Positions 1 through 7,872 of a stretch of 32,598 nt of DNA are shown here, piece by piece. The DNA lies in NCBI RefSeq assembly GCF_008042075.1, contig NZ_RDBN01000043.1:393387-425984 (forward strand), read 5' to 3'. The notes below the pieces were generated by a model that saw nothing but the letters and a program-made list of their open reading frames with translations, searched no databases and had not been told where the DNA came from. The stretch comes from Streptomyces sp. UW30. GTDB lineage: Bacteria; Actinomycetota; Actinomycetes; Streptomycetales; Streptomycetaceae. Numbering within the stretch: position 1 is the stretch's first letter; every line of letters starts with the position of its first letter. The translations under genes and the position numbers were made by a program.

Positions 1-12
1 CGGCTTGGTCAT
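1..12 (-). CDS. Start of a gene running off the left edge (partial)
   Basis: The reverse strand carries an ATG at position 12 followed by codons for M-T-K-P before the window ends. A purine-rich ribosome binding site (AAGGA) lies about ten bases upstream, and the stop of the flavin monooxygenase at 33 is only about 20 bases away. This is how the next gene of an operon would look. Nothing can be said about its product; its identity as a gene is inferred from spacing only. Confidence 0.4.
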
Positions 13-32
13 GTCGGTGCGGTCCTTCCGGC

Positions 33-1235
33 TCAGGCGGCTGCGTAGCGGTTGGCGGGGCGGTCGAGACCCAGTAGGCCGCGCAGGGTGTCGGCCTCGT
101 AGGCGTGGCGGAAGACGCCGCGACGCTGGAGTTCGGGGACCAGTCCCCGGGTGATCGCCGGAAGGTCGTGGCCGAGAACGGCGGGGCGCAGCCGGAAGCC
201 GGACAGTCCGGCGCCGTGCAACTCCCGGAGCAGGTCGGCCAGTTGGGAGGGAGTGCCGGTGAAGACCAGGGCGTCACTCGTGTACGGCTGTCCCGCGAGC
301 GCGTCGAGCCGTTCCCGGCGTGCGGTCGCGGCGGCCGGGTCGTCGTCCAGGAAGACCACCAGGTCGCCGAAGACGTGCAGGGGTTCGGCCGCCCTCCCTG
401 CCGCGCTCTGCTCGGCGCGGATCTGCGCGACGACGGCGCGGGCCTCGTCGGCGTCGTACGGGGTGACATAGCCGACGTCGGCGGCGCGGGCCACGAGCCG
501 GTAGGGGACGGTGTCGTGGGCGAGGGCGGTGACGAGCGGCTGGCCCTGCGGCGGGCGGGGTGTGATGGAGGGGCCCTTGACGCTGAAGTGGCTGCCCTCG
601 AAGTCGATGTAGTGCAGCTTCTCGCGGTCGATGAAGCGCCCGGTGGCGGTGTCCCGGATCTCGGCGCCGTCCTCCCAGCTGTCCCAGAGGCGCCGCACCA
701 CCTCGACGTAGTCGGCGGCCTCGTCGAAGAGGTCGGTCACCACCTCGCGGGCGGCCGGGCTGTCGTAGGCCTCGATGCGCGCGATGGTGCGGCGGCCGAA
801 GTGCGCGGCCTCGTTCGGGCGGGCGGTGATCTGTACCCGCAGTCCTGCGCGGCCGGAGCTGACGTAGTCGAGGGTGGCGATGGCCTTGGAGATGTGGAAC
901 GGCTCCGTGTGGGTGGACACCACCGTCGGCACCAGACCTATGTGGCTGGTCAACGGGGCCACGCGGGAGGCGATGAGGACGGCGTCGAGGCGGCCGCGGA
1001 CCTGGTCGGTGCGCTCGTCCGGGTCCAGGAAGTGGGAGGACTGCGGGCCGAGGCCGTCCTCGATGGTCACGAAGTCGAGCAGCCCGCGCTCGGCCTCGGT
1101 GACCAGGTCGGCCCAGTAGGCGGCGGTGAACAGGTCCCGGGGGCGGGCCACCGGCTCACGCCAGGAGGCGGGATGCCAGCCCGTGCCGTCCAGGGCGACG
1201 GCGAGGTGCAGGGAGGAAGAGGATGCTGAGGACAC
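33..1235 (-). CDS. LLM-class flavin-dependent monooxygenase, NtaA/SnaA/DszA type
   Basis: This 400-residue protein belongs to the bacterial luciferase-like superfamily of FMNH2-dependent monooxygenases. It has the N-terminal signature of the NtaA/SnaA/DszA branch (ALDGTGWHPASWR, then a LVTEAERGLLDFVTIED strand) and the typical C-terminal ending with PELQRRGVFRHAY and TLRGLLGL. These enzymes take reduced flavin from a partner reductase and oxidise organosulfur, chelator or similar substrates. The GTG at 1235 was chosen because AGGAAGG stands nine bases upstream and the homology begins right after it; the open frame continues further upstream in unrelated, low-complexity sequence. It follows a cysteine-containing leader peptide (1310-1396), so it is probably induced under sulfur limitation. 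The substrate cannot be told from sequence. DszA-like sulfone cleavage is one option and a general desulfurisation role is more likely, since a sulfone/sulfonate operon lies about 10 kb away. Confidence 0.85.
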   Translation of the reverse strand: MSSASSSSLHLAVALDGTGWHPASWREPVARPRDLFTAAYWADLVTEAERGLLDFVTIEDGLGPQSSHFLDPDERTDQVRGRLDAVLIASRVAPLTSHIGLVPTVVSTHTEPFHISKAIATLDYVSSGRAGLRVQITARPNEAAHFGRRTIARIEAYDSPAAREVVTDLFDEAADYVEVVRRLWDSWEDGAEIRDTATGRFIDREKLHYIDFEGSHFSVKGPSITPRPPQGQPLVTALAHDTVPYRLVARAADVGYVTPYDADEARAVVAQIRAEQSAAGRAAEPLHVFGDLVVFLDDDPAAATARRERLDALAGQPYTSDALVFTGTPSQLADLLRELHGAGLSGFRLRPAVLGHDLPAITRGLVPELQRRGVFRHAYEADTLRGLLGLDRPANRYAAA

Positions 1236-1309
1236 GGGTCGGTGCCTTCCTGGAAGTCCGTACGAGAACGCCGGCCCTCGCTCAAGGGGGCACGGCGGGT
1301 GAGGGAACG

Positions 1310-1396
1310 TCAGGAACAACAGAGCGCGGCGGACACGCGCTGGAGGTCGATGTGGGGCCGGGAGTGGAGGTGGACGGCGTGGAACAGGTGCGTCAC
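1310..1396 (-). CDS. Cysteine leader peptide 1, upstream of the flavin monooxygenase
   Basis: A 28-codon open frame ends in RPHIDLQRVSAALCCS followed by TGA. The segment H-I-D-L-x-R-V-S-A-x-L-C matches the family of actinobacterial putative leader peptides found before sulfur-metabolism genes. Its start is GTG with GGAGG (1405-1409) eight bases upstream. It ends in two adjacent Cys codons (TGT TGT), as expected if ribosome progress senses charged tRNA-Cys. The monooxygenase start lies 74 bases downstream. Longer in-frame starts exist (for example ATG before M-R-R-T-E), but this GTG has the best ribosome binding site. The regulatory role is inferred. Confidence 0.7.
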   Translation of the reverse strand: MTHLFHAVHLHSRPHIDLQRVSAALCCS

Positions 1397-1490
1397 GTCC
1401 GCCACCTCCGTCCGTCGCATCGCGCGCTTCGGCGCCTCGCACATCTCGTCGTGAGTCACAACGCCCCGGCCTGGTGGGCTGTTCCCGGTG

Positions 1491-1542
1491 TGCGCACCAG
1501 GCAGGTGCGCAGGTCGGCCCCCGCGGCCGGGTCGGCCCGCGG
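1491..1542 (-). terminator. Tandem GC hairpins, candidate terminator of the ABC-transporter operon
   Basis: Two inverted repeats lie 60-110 bases past the stop of the substrate-binding protein gene: an 8-bp arm pair (TGCGCACC/GGTGCGCA, 5-base loop, 1491-1511), and CCGCGGCC paired with GGCCCGCGG with one bulged base (1521-1542). There is no T-tract, which is common for Streptomyces terminators. They separate the transporter from the leader peptide/monooxygenase unit on the same strand. Confidence 0.4.
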
Positions 1543-1603
1543 CCACGGAGGCGGATTCCTTCCTCGGGTCAGCGTGCATGGCGGGCAGTCATGTGACGAG
1601 CTG

Positions 1604-2626
1604 TCAGGAATTGTCCAGCGGCAGCCCGGGCGGGTTGACCTCCGACTTGGACACGGCCTCGTTGGACAGGTTCCAGGCGGCGAGCCACTTCGCGTACTGG
1701 CCGTTCTCGATCAGGTGGTTGATCGCGGCGGCGAGGGGCTCGGCGAGGCCGCTGTCCTTCTTGGCGGTCGCGGCGATCAGGCCCTGGAGCGTCGCCCCGG
1801 CGCCGGAGAACTGGCCCGCGATCCTGGTCGGGCTGGGCGTGCTCTTCGTCTGGGTGACGTGGTAGGAGAGGTTGGGGCTGGGGCCGAAGTAGGCGTCGAT
1901 CTTGCCGCTGTTGAGGGCCAGGTAGGTGCTGTTGTTGTCCTGGAAGTACTTGACCGTCAGCTTCTTGCCCTCCTTCTCCAGCCTGTCCTTCCACTCCAGC
2001 AGGATCCGCTCCTGGTTGGTGCCCGCACCGACGGACACGGTCTTGCCGGCGAGGGCCTTGTAGTCGCCGTCGAAGCTGAACTTCGAGTCCTTGAGCGCCT
2101 CGAAGGCGAGGTCGTCCTTGCGGTAGGAGGCGAACTCGTACTTCTGCTTGCGCTCCTCGGTGTCGGTGATGTTCGAGAAGCCGACGTTCACCTTGCCGCT
2201 GTCGATGCCGACGAAGAGGTTCTCCCAGGTGAACCGCTTGACCTCGGGCTCCAGGCCGAGGACGGCCGCGACCAGCCGGGCCAGGTCGATCTCGGAGCCG
2301 GTGAGGGTCTTCTGGTCGCTGCCCACGAAGCCCAGCGGCGGGGCCCCGGAGGGCAGGGTGCCGGAGCCGATGACCAGCTTGCCGCTCTTCTTGAGGGCGT
2401 CGGGCAGCTTCGCGCTGATGGACTTCACCTCGGACACCTTCAGGGTGGTCTCCTTGGCGGCACCGTTGGACAGTTGGCCGACGGTGACGGTGCCCCCGCT
2501 GTCGTTCGTCCTGGTGGCGGCGTCGCTGCTCCCACCGCAGGCGGCGAGCCCGGTGGCGAGGGTGGCGACCGCGGTCGCCGCGGTGATGCCGCGTATCAGG
2601 CTGCGTCGGGAGATGTGGGTGGGCAT
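1604..2626 (-). CDS. ABC transporter substrate-binding lipoprotein, polar amino-acid family
   Basis: This is a 340-residue extracytoplasmic solute-binding protein of family 3. The N-terminus has a signal peptide with paired arginines (RR at 7-8), a hydrophobic stretch and a lipobox LAAC with Cys30 as the lipidated residue, so it should be anchored on the outer face of the membrane. The mature part has family-typical segments (GFSNITDTEERKQKYEFA, VGAGTNQERILLEWKD, DAYFGPSPNLSYH). It is the first of three genes in the downstream part of the operon: the permease and ATPase precede it on the same strand and 68 bases separate it from the ATPase. The SAM riboswitch and leader peptide upstream of the operon suggest a sulfur-containing ligand such as cystine, methionine or a related amino acid. 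That is inference; other polar amino acids cannot be excluded. Confidence 0.9.
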   Translation of the reverse strand: MPTHISRRSLIRGITAATAVATLATGLAACGGSSDAATRTNDSGGTVTVGQLSNGAAKETTLKVSEVKSISAKLPDALKKSGKLVIGSGTLPSGAPPLGFVGSDQKTLTGSEIDLARLVAAVLGLEPEVKRFTWENLFVGIDSGKVNVGFSNITDTEERKQKYEFASYRKDDLAFEALKDSKFSFDGDYKALAGKTVSVGAGTNQERILLEWKDRLEKEGKKLTVKYFQDNNSTYLALNSGKIDAYFGPSPNLSYHVTQTKSTPSPTRIAGQFSGAGATLQGLIAATAKKDSGLAEPLAAAINHLIENGQYAKWLAAWNLSNEAVSKSEVNPPGLPLDNS

Positions 2627-2694
2627 GGCCGTCCTTGGTGTTCGGGAGGGTGGTGAGGGTGACGCGTGGGGGGAGTTCGTGGGGAGCGGTGCGC

Positions 2695-3485
<791 letters not shown>

Positions 3486-3489
<4 letters not shown>

Positions 3490-4469
3490 ACGGCGGCCTC
3501 CCTGCGGATGTGGGCCCTGAGGTCGGTGAGACCGGTCCGCAGCCTCTGCAACGGGGTCGGCGGCAGGGAGCGCGTGGCGCCCCGGGCGTAGTACCGCTCG
3601 ACGTAGAACTGGACGACGGAGACGACGCTGGTGAGGATCAGGTACCAGACGGTGGCGACCATCAGCAGCGGCACGATGTCGCCGGGATAGGTGGACCCCA
3701 TGGACTGCGCGGAGCCGAACAGGTCGAGCAGGGAGACGTAGAAGACCAGCGAGGTGCCCTTGATCAGGCCGATGAGCTGGTTGACGTAGTTCGGCACGAT
3801 GGAGCGCAGCGCCTGCGGGAACACGATTCTGCGGAACTGGTAGCCCTTGGGCAGGCCGAGCGCGGCGGACGCCTCGTGCTGGCCCTGGTCGACGGAGAGG
3901 ACGCCGCCGCGGACGACCTCGGCGGCGTACGCGGACTCGTGCAGGCTGATGCCTACGACGGCGATGACCATGTCGGTGGCGAGCTTCGACTCGTCGAAGG
4001 AGAAGAAGGCGGGTCCGAAGGGGATGCCCACGCTCAGCGTCTTGTACAGGGCGCTGAAGTTGTAGAGGAACAGCAGCACCACGATCAGCGGGACGGAGCG
4101 GAACGCCCAGACGTAGACCCAGCTGATCGCGCGCAGCACCGGGCTCTTCGAGAGCCGGGCCAGTGCCAGCAGGACGCCGCCGAGGAGGCCCAACACCGCG
4201 CTGTAGGCGGTGACTTCGAGGGTGATGAGGAGTCCGTCGAGGATGGTGGGCCGCAGGAACCAGTAGCCGAAACGGTCCCACTGGTAGAAGGGGTTGGTCA
4301 CCAGGCCGTGGACGAACTGGGCCGCCAGGACCAGGACCACCGCGGTGGCGATCCAGCGGCCTGGCCGCCTCAGTGGCAGCACGTGCTGGGCCGCGAGCTG
4401 TTTCGGCGGGGCGTCGGCGGGCGGCGGTGCCTCGGCGAGGGAGACGACGGCGCCTGGGGGTTCACTCAT
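3486..4469 (-). CDS. Amino-acid ABC transporter permease
   Basis: This 327-residue inner-membrane permease is of the HisM/GlnP type. About 45 polar residues precede the first hydrophobic segment (WIATAVVLVLAAQFVHGLV); further membrane segments follow. A clear EAA loop (HEASAALGLPKGYQFRRI then FPQALRSIVPNY) contacts the ATPase. The sequence FRSVPLIVVLLFLYN is typical of the family. The ATG at 4469 has GGAG upstream and gives a normal length; an in-frame ATG 20 codons earlier exists but lacks a comparable site. A single permease gene implies a homodimeric channel. It is the first structural gene downstream of leader peptide 2, 183 bases away. Confidence 0.93.
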
Positions 4470-4652
4470 GGAGGGCTCCGGCAGGAGTCGGATGTCCCCG
4501 GAACGCGGCGCACGGCGCGGCGACGACAAGCCGCACTGCGGCTGCGGCTCGTCAGGACGCGGGAGGACGCACGGTCACCGGGGGGTGGGCGGACGACAGC
4601 ACACCGCCGAGGCGGTGTTCGTCAGGGAGTGCGGGGCAGCGGACGGGAGAAG

Positions 4653-4802
4653 TCAGCCGCGGCTGCGGGCACAGCCCGGTGCGGTACACAGTGCGCTGTT
4701 GACGCGGAGCAGATCGACGGCCCGGTCGGCGACGAACAGGGTCGCGTACGCCAGGGCGCGGCTCTGGGGGCGGCGTACGGCCGTCCTGGGAGCTGCGTCC
4801 AT
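4653..4802 (-). CDS. Leader peptide 2, between SAM riboswitch and ABC transporter
   Basis: A 49-codon frame contains DRAVDLLRVNSALCTAPGC near its end, a variant of the H-x-D-L-x-R-V-x-S-A-L-C leader motif in which His is replaced by Ala. Two Cys codons lie in the last third. The ATG at 4802 follows GGAAGAG at a spacing of about 11 bases; an upstream GTG four codons earlier is also possible. It is longer than the other leaders in this window. Its position directly after a SAM riboswitch means the same messenger could sense both S-adenosylmethionine and cysteine supply. Function is inferred from motif and position. Confidence 0.6.
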   Translation of the reverse strand: MDAAPRTAVRRPQSRALAYATLFVADRAVDLLRVNSALCTAPGCARSRG

Positions 4803-4820
4803 GGTGTCACTCACTCTTCC

Positions 4821-4835
4821 GGCCCCTTTGGGGCC
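4821..4835 (-). other. Short perfect hairpin next to the leader-peptide ribosome binding site
   Basis: GGCCCC, three-base loop, GGGGCC forms a perfect 6-bp hairpin on the minus-strand RNA, directly abutting the GGAAGAG ribosome binding site of leader peptide 2. It lies just downstream of the SAM riboswitch core, so it could belong to the expression platform (site sequestration) or be part of the aptamer's 3' extension. There is no U-run, which argues against simple intrinsic termination. Confidence 0.45.
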
Positions 4836-4946
4836 TTCGCGCTTACCGAAGTCATCCGGTCCGGTCGTCACCTGGGGCACCCCACCGCGATGCGAGGGTT
4901 GCCGGTCAGCGAGCCAGGGCTTGTCGCTGACGCTCATGACCGTTCT
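4836..4946 (-). promoter_or_regulatory. SAM riboswitch (SAM-IV/S-box-like, actinobacterial type)
   Basis: Read on the minus strand, the leader contains GGTCATGAG, CAGCGACAAGCCCTGGC, GCTGACCGGCAACCCTCGC, CGCGGTGGGGTGCCCCAGG and TGACGACC in order. This is the conserved core of the SAM-binding riboswitch found before sulfur-metabolism genes in actinobacteria (SAM-IV, which shares its ligand core with SAM-I). Helices are visible: GGTCGTCA at 4863-4870 on the plus strand pairs with TGACC-type sequence near 4935-4942, and the CAGCG/CGCTG arms enclose the GCAACC core. When SAM is abundant, the downstream leader peptide and ABC transporter should be switched off, pointing to a methionine/cysteine-related substrate. 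The exact subclass and ends are by eye; a covariance-model search was not possible. Confidence 0.82.
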
Positions 4947-4952
4947 GGGCCG

Positions 4953-4983
4953 TAAGTAAGACAGTTGCCCGAACGAATGTCAA
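4953..4983 (-). promoter_or_regulatory. Promoter of the SAM-riboswitch/transporter unit
   Basis: A perfect -35 TTGACA lies at 4978-4983 (minus strand), with CTTACT 17 bases or TACTTA 19 bases further on as -10. The predicted start near 4946 coincides with the first helix of the riboswitch, which supports both calls. This is an unusually consensus-like housekeeping promoter for such GC-rich DNA. Confidence 0.6.
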
Positions 4984-5007
4984 CGCCGGTCCACGGTGCG
5001 GACCGGC

Positions 5008-5904
5008 TCATGGCCGCTCGACCTGCGCTCGCGCCCCGGTTCCGGCCGCCGCGTGGGCCGCCCAGTCCAGGATCTGGACGGCCGCTCCGGCGTCCTCCAG
5101 GCCCCGGCAACGGGCGTGGTGGCGGCGGGAGATGGCGTCCAGGTCGAGATGCGCGCCGAAGGCCGGGTGCGCGGCGAGCCGGCGGGCGTAGGCCCACAGG
5201 GTGGCGTGCGCGGCGACGCGTTGCACCGCGGCGGCGTCCAGGTGGTGCCGGTGGACGGTGTCGAGTTGGACGAGGGTGACCCACAACTCGACGTCGGCGG
5301 CGGTGATTTGATCGCGAATCAGGTACTCGCGCCCGTCCAGCCACCGGTCCAGGGCGCCCAGCGCATCCAGCAGTGTCCCGAGCGCCTCGTCCCGCTCCGC
5401 CCGCTCGGCGCCGGCTGCCCCCGCGCCCTGCGCGGCCTCCTCGATGTCCTGCGCGCACATCCGCTCGACGGCCTCGATCTCCGACTCCGCGCCGCACGGG
5501 TACAGCTCCAGCCGACAGCCGCCGAAGCGCCGGGCCAGGTCGCGGGTGATGTCGGGTGCGTGCGTGCTCACGATGCGCCCGGACCAGTCGTCGCTGAGAA
5601 CCGGCGCGAGGGCCGGTCCGGCGTACCGGTGGGCGCTGGCGTCGTACAGCGGGCGCAGCACGGCGTGCCCACCGTCGGGGCAGTCGGGGATCGGGGGCAG
5701 GAACGTCGTCGGGCAGATGGAGTCGAGGCCCAGCAGGCTGTGGGCGACGGCGATGCGCAGGCCGTCCGGACATGCGGTCGTCAGGTGGAGGCGGTAGCGG
5801 CGCGGCACGGCGTAGTGGCCGCTGCGCGCGTCCCGGCCGATCCGGCCCCGGAAGGCGGGAGCGGTCGGTGCGGACGGGTGGGCGGCCAGCGGTGTGACGG
5901 ACAT
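5008..5904 (-). CDS. Glutathione S-transferase/glutathionyl-hydroquinone reductase-like protein
   Basis: This 298-residue protein resembles the ECM4/YqjG type of GST. The N-terminal thioredoxin-like half begins near RYRLHLTTACPDGLR (Cys45 in the place of the catalytic CPW motif) and continues with IVSTHAPDITRDLARRF. The helical C-terminal half includes DRWLDGREYLIRDQITAADVELWVTL, the normal GST C-terminal core. Family members reduce glutathionyl- or other thiol-quinone conjugates. Streptomycetes use mycothiol, not glutathione, so the thiol partner is probably different; the usual W-x-H after the cysteine is changed to D-G-L, consistent with that. The gene follows leader peptide 3 and the palindromic operator at 6073-6095, so it is probably part of the sulfur-limitation response. 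GGGGAGAG lies a few bases before the ATG. The exact reaction is unknown. Confidence 0.75.
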   Translation of the reverse strand: MSVTPLAAHPSAPTAPAFRGRIGRDARSGHYAVPRRYRLHLTTACPDGLRIAVAHSLLGLDSICPTTFLPPIPDCPDGGHAVLRPLYDASAHRYAGPALAPVLSDDWSGRIVSTHAPDITRDLARRFGGCRLELYPCGAESEIEAVERMCAQDIEEAAQGAGAAGAERAERDEALGTLLDALGALDRWLDGREYLIRDQITAADVELWVTLVQLDTVHRHHLDAAAVQRVAAHATLWAYARRLAAHPAFGAHLDLDAISRRHHARCRGLEDAGAAVQILDWAAHAAAGTGARAQVERP

Positions 5905-5971
5905 GACTCTCCCCGGGGCAGGCGTGTGGACGTACGCGTACGGAAGCGACGTGAAGGCTCGGCTCAGGGGG

Positions 5972-6070
5972 TCAGATCGCGCTGCAGACGCGGAGCAGAT
6001 CGATGTGACGGCGGGACGTGAGAAGGGGCGTACGGCTCACTCGACCGGTGACCGACTCAAGACGCCCCAT
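5972..6070 (-). CDS. Cysteine leader peptide 3, upstream of the GST-like gene
   Basis: The frame ends in SRRHIDLLRVCSAI followed by TGA, a clear member of the H-x-D-L-x-R-V-x-S-A leader family, with one Cys codon inside the conserved block. The ATG at 6070 (32 codons) has AGGG close upstream and abuts the operator at 6073-6095; an in-frame GTG at 6040 would give a 22-residue peptide and is an equally possible start. The GST-like gene begins 67 bases after the stop. Peptide identity is well supported by the motif; the start and the attenuator role are inferred. Confidence 0.65.
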   Translation of the reverse strand: MGRLESVTGRVSRTPLLTSRRHIDLLRVCSAI

Positions 6071-6072
6071 GC

Positions 6073-6095
6073 TTCCCTACCAATTCACTAGGAAA
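6073..6095. promoter_or_regulatory. Palindromic operator, copy 1 (candidate Rrf2/CymR-like site)
   Basis: The site reads TTCCCTA, two bases, AATTC, two bases, TAGGAAA. It is an inverted repeat (TTYCCTA/TAGGRAA) around an AATT centre, very AT-rich against its surroundings. Nineteen of 23 positions are identical to the site at 9193-9215. It lies immediately upstream of leader peptide 3 and could overlap the -10 region of that promoter (TAGTGA on the minus strand). Binding by the Rrf2 protein encoded at 7364-7822 is inferred from the second copy's position upstream of the Rrf2-containing unit. Confidence 0.65.
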
Positions 6096-6277
6096 CTTGA
6101 TGAGAGTGTCGGTCCGTACGCGGCCCACGTCAAGACGGCGTCCGCGGATTGAGCGGCGTCCGGCACCTCGTGGTCGGCGGGGTGGAGGCCCGCCGGTTCA
6201 CCACCCGCTCACCACACCGCCTCGATCAGGGCACGGGCGCTCACCTCGGCGGCCCGATCTCCGGGGACGGCGCGGCG

Positions 6278-6312
6278 GGGCGTGGGAGCGACGGTGCCGG
6301 GCTCCCACGCCC
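6278..6312 (-). terminator. Hairpin terminator after the oxidoreductase remnant
   Basis: GGGCGTGGGAGC (6278-6289) and GCTCCCACGCCC (6301-6312) form a perfect 12-bp stem with an 11-base loop, nine bases past the stop of the truncated FAD oxidoreductase on the minus strand. It is probably the surviving terminator of that gene. The stretch 6100-6277 next to it shows no convincing gene or motif. Confidence 0.6.
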
Positions 6313-6320
6313 ACCGCCGT

Positions 6321-6560
6321 TCAGGCCGGGCGTACCGACAGGGCATGGTGGAAGACGTCGCGGGGGTCCCACTTCGCCTTCGCGCGCTGGAGGCGGCGGT
6401 AGTTGTCGCCGAAGTACAGGGTCTGCCACGGAGCACCGGTGTTCCGGGCGGGATCGGCCAGGTCGGTGTCCGGGTAGTTGATGAACGCGCCGTCGGCGGC
6501 GGCCGGGGCGCCTCCGGTGCCGGAGTACAGGTCCACCCGAATCGACCGCCCGCGAAATTC
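6321..6560 (-). pseudogene. C-terminal remnant of a berberine-bridge-type FAD oxidoreductase
   Basis: About 80 codons encode the end of a BBE-domain FAD-linked oxidase. The order FINYPDTDLAD, then PWQTLYFGDNYRRLQRAK, then KWDPRDVFHHALSV is the standard C-terminus of this roughly 450-500 residue family. The FAD-binding PP-loop domain and the rest of the enzyme are absent; upstream DNA is occupied by the start of the methyltransferase gene on the other strand. No plausible start with a ribosome binding site was seen. The remnant therefore looks like a decaying gene whose 5' part was deleted or replaced. Confidence 0.75.
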
Positions 6561-6597
6561 ACGTGCCTCGGTGCGGCGGCCGCAGTACGGTCCCGGC

Positions 6598-7338
6598 GTG
6601 ATCGATGACGACGGCTATTTCGGAGAGAAGATCGCTGCCGGCTACGACGATTCGGCCGCGGACATGTTCAGCCCTGACGTGGTGGACCCGGCGGTCGACC
6701 TGCTGGCCGAACTCGCCGGCGACGGCGCGGCGCTCGAACTCGGCATCGGCACCGGCCGGATCGCGCTGCCGCTGTCCGGCCGGGGCGTCCCGGTGCACGG
6801 CATCGACATGTCCCGCGCCATGGTGGACCGGCTGCGTACCAAGCCCGGCGGTGACGCCGTCGAGGTGACGATCGGGGACTTCGCGACGACGCGGGTGGCG
6901 GGCGACTTCTCGCTCGCCTACCTGGTGTTCAACACGATCGACAATCTGACCACCCAGGACGCCCAGGTCGACTGCTTCCGCAACGCCGCCGCCCATCTGC
7001 GGCCCGGTGGTTGCTTCGTGGTCGAGGTGGGCGTGCCCGATCTGCGCCGGCTGCCTCCCGGGCAGAGCGCCGTACCGTTCCACATCAGCGACACCCAGTG
7101 GGCGTTCGACACCTACGACGTCGCCACCCAGGCGATGAGCTCCCACTACGTCACCATCGTCGACGGCCGCGCCGAGCACTGGTCCATCCCGTTCCGGTAC
7201 GTGTGGCCGGCCGAGCTGGATCTGATGGCCCGGCTCGCCGGTCTGCGGCTGCGCGAGAGGTGGGAGAGCTGGACGCGCGAGCCGTTCACCAGTGAGAGCG
7301 GCAAGCACGTGTCGGTGTGGGAGAAGCCGGCCGGCTGA
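6598..7338 (+). CDS. Class I SAM-dependent methyltransferase
   Basis: This is a 246-residue cytosolic methyltransferase with a Rossmann fold. Motif I is LELGIGTG at residues 46-53, then the acidic VHGIDMS strand, a GDFATTRVAGDFSLAYLVFNTI motif, and a post-motif LRPGGCFVVEV. The substrate is unknown. GTG at 6598 is chosen because similarity begins there and the residues before it belong to the opposite-strand oxidoreductase remnant. No ribosome binding site precedes it, and CAGTACGGT lies 7-10 bases upstream like a -10 box, so the messenger may be leaderless. It is convergent with the Rrf2 gene and otherwise stands alone. Confidence 0.82.
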   Translation: MIDDDGYFGEKIAAGYDDSAADMFSPDVVDPAVDLLAELAGDGAALELGIGTGRIALPLSGRGVPVHGIDMSRAMVDRLRTKPGGDAVEVTIGDFATTRVAGDFSLAYLVFNTIDNLTTQDAQVDCFRNAAAHLRPGGCFVVEVGVPDLRRLPPGQSAVPFHISDTQWAFDTYDVATQAMSSHYVTIVDGRAEHWSIPFRYVWPAELDLMARLAGLRLRERWESWTREPFTSESGKHVSVWEKPAG

Positions 7339-7353
7339 GGGCCGCCGGCCGGC
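7326..7353. terminator. Bidirectional hairpin between methyltransferase and Rrf2 genes
   Basis: Two copies of the self-complementary GCCGGCCGGC (7326-7335 and 7344-7353) flank an 8-base loop that includes the methyltransferase stop codon. The resulting 10-bp stem would work on transcripts from either side of this convergent pair. No T-tract is present. Confidence 0.45.
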
Positions 7354-7363
7354 GGGGCGCCGG

Positions 7364-7822
7364 TCAGGGGTTCGTCCACGCGTCGGGGTCGTCCGCGAGG
7401 CTCAGTACGTCGTCGGGCAGCTTGGCCGCGGCCACGTGGGCCAGGGTGACCTCGCCGAGGATCTTGCGAACGTTGGCGCGCACGGCGATCCACAGCGGCA
7501 GCAGGGACTCGGCGGGGCCGATGTAGGAGAGGTCGGGCGGGCGTACGCCGCGCACCGAGACGAGGGGGCCGTCCGCCACCCGGATCACCTCGGCGATGGC
7601 GATGGTGTCCGCCGGTCGGGCGAGCCGATAGCCGCCCTTGCCGCCGCGCTGGCTGACGACGAGGCCGCCCCGGCGCAGGTCGCCGAGGATGCCCTCCAGG
7701 AACTTGTGCGGAATGCCCTGTGCCTCGGCGATGGCCTCGGCCTTCAGTGAGGTGTCTTCGCCTGCCGCGGCCAGCTCCAAAGCCGCCCGCACCGCATAGT
7801 CCGCTCTGGCCGAGATCCGCAT
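7364..7822 (-). CDS. Rrf2-family transcriptional regulator without cysteines
   Basis: This 152-residue protein has the Rrf2 winged helix-turn-helix: MRISARADYAVRAALELA, then KAEAIAEAQGIPHKFLEGIL and LRRGGLVVSQRGGKGGYRLARP. There is no cysteine anywhere, so it cannot ligate an Fe-S cluster like IscR or NsrR. It resembles the cluster-free CymR-type branch, which in Bacillus represses cysteine and sulfur genes together with CysK. It lies 50 bases downstream of the DszC-like monooxygenase on the same strand and may be cotranscribed from the operator-bearing promoter at 9193-9224. It may also be expressed from its own GATAAT box (7829-7834) six bases before the ATG, which would give a leaderless message. 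Control of sulfur genes is inferred from context. Confidence 0.88.
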   Translation of the reverse strand: MRISARADYAVRAALELAAAGEDTSLKAEAIAEAQGIPHKFLEGILGDLRRGGLVVSQRGGKGGYRLARPADTIAIAEVIRVADGPLVSVRGVRPPDLSYIGPAESLLPLWIAVRANVRKILGEVTLAHVAAAKLPDDVLSLADDPDAWTNP

Positions 7823-7872
7823 GCCGCGATTATCCCTCACCGCAGTCCCGGTCCTCACGGACGACCCCTCGG

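Noticed and set aside
3510-4955. Long plus-strand open frame of 481 codons over the permease and riboswitch
   Set aside because: Composition is Asp/Glu/Gly/Arg-rich antisense sequence without any recognisable domain; the minus strand holds an intact permease. GC-rich DNA produces such shadows.
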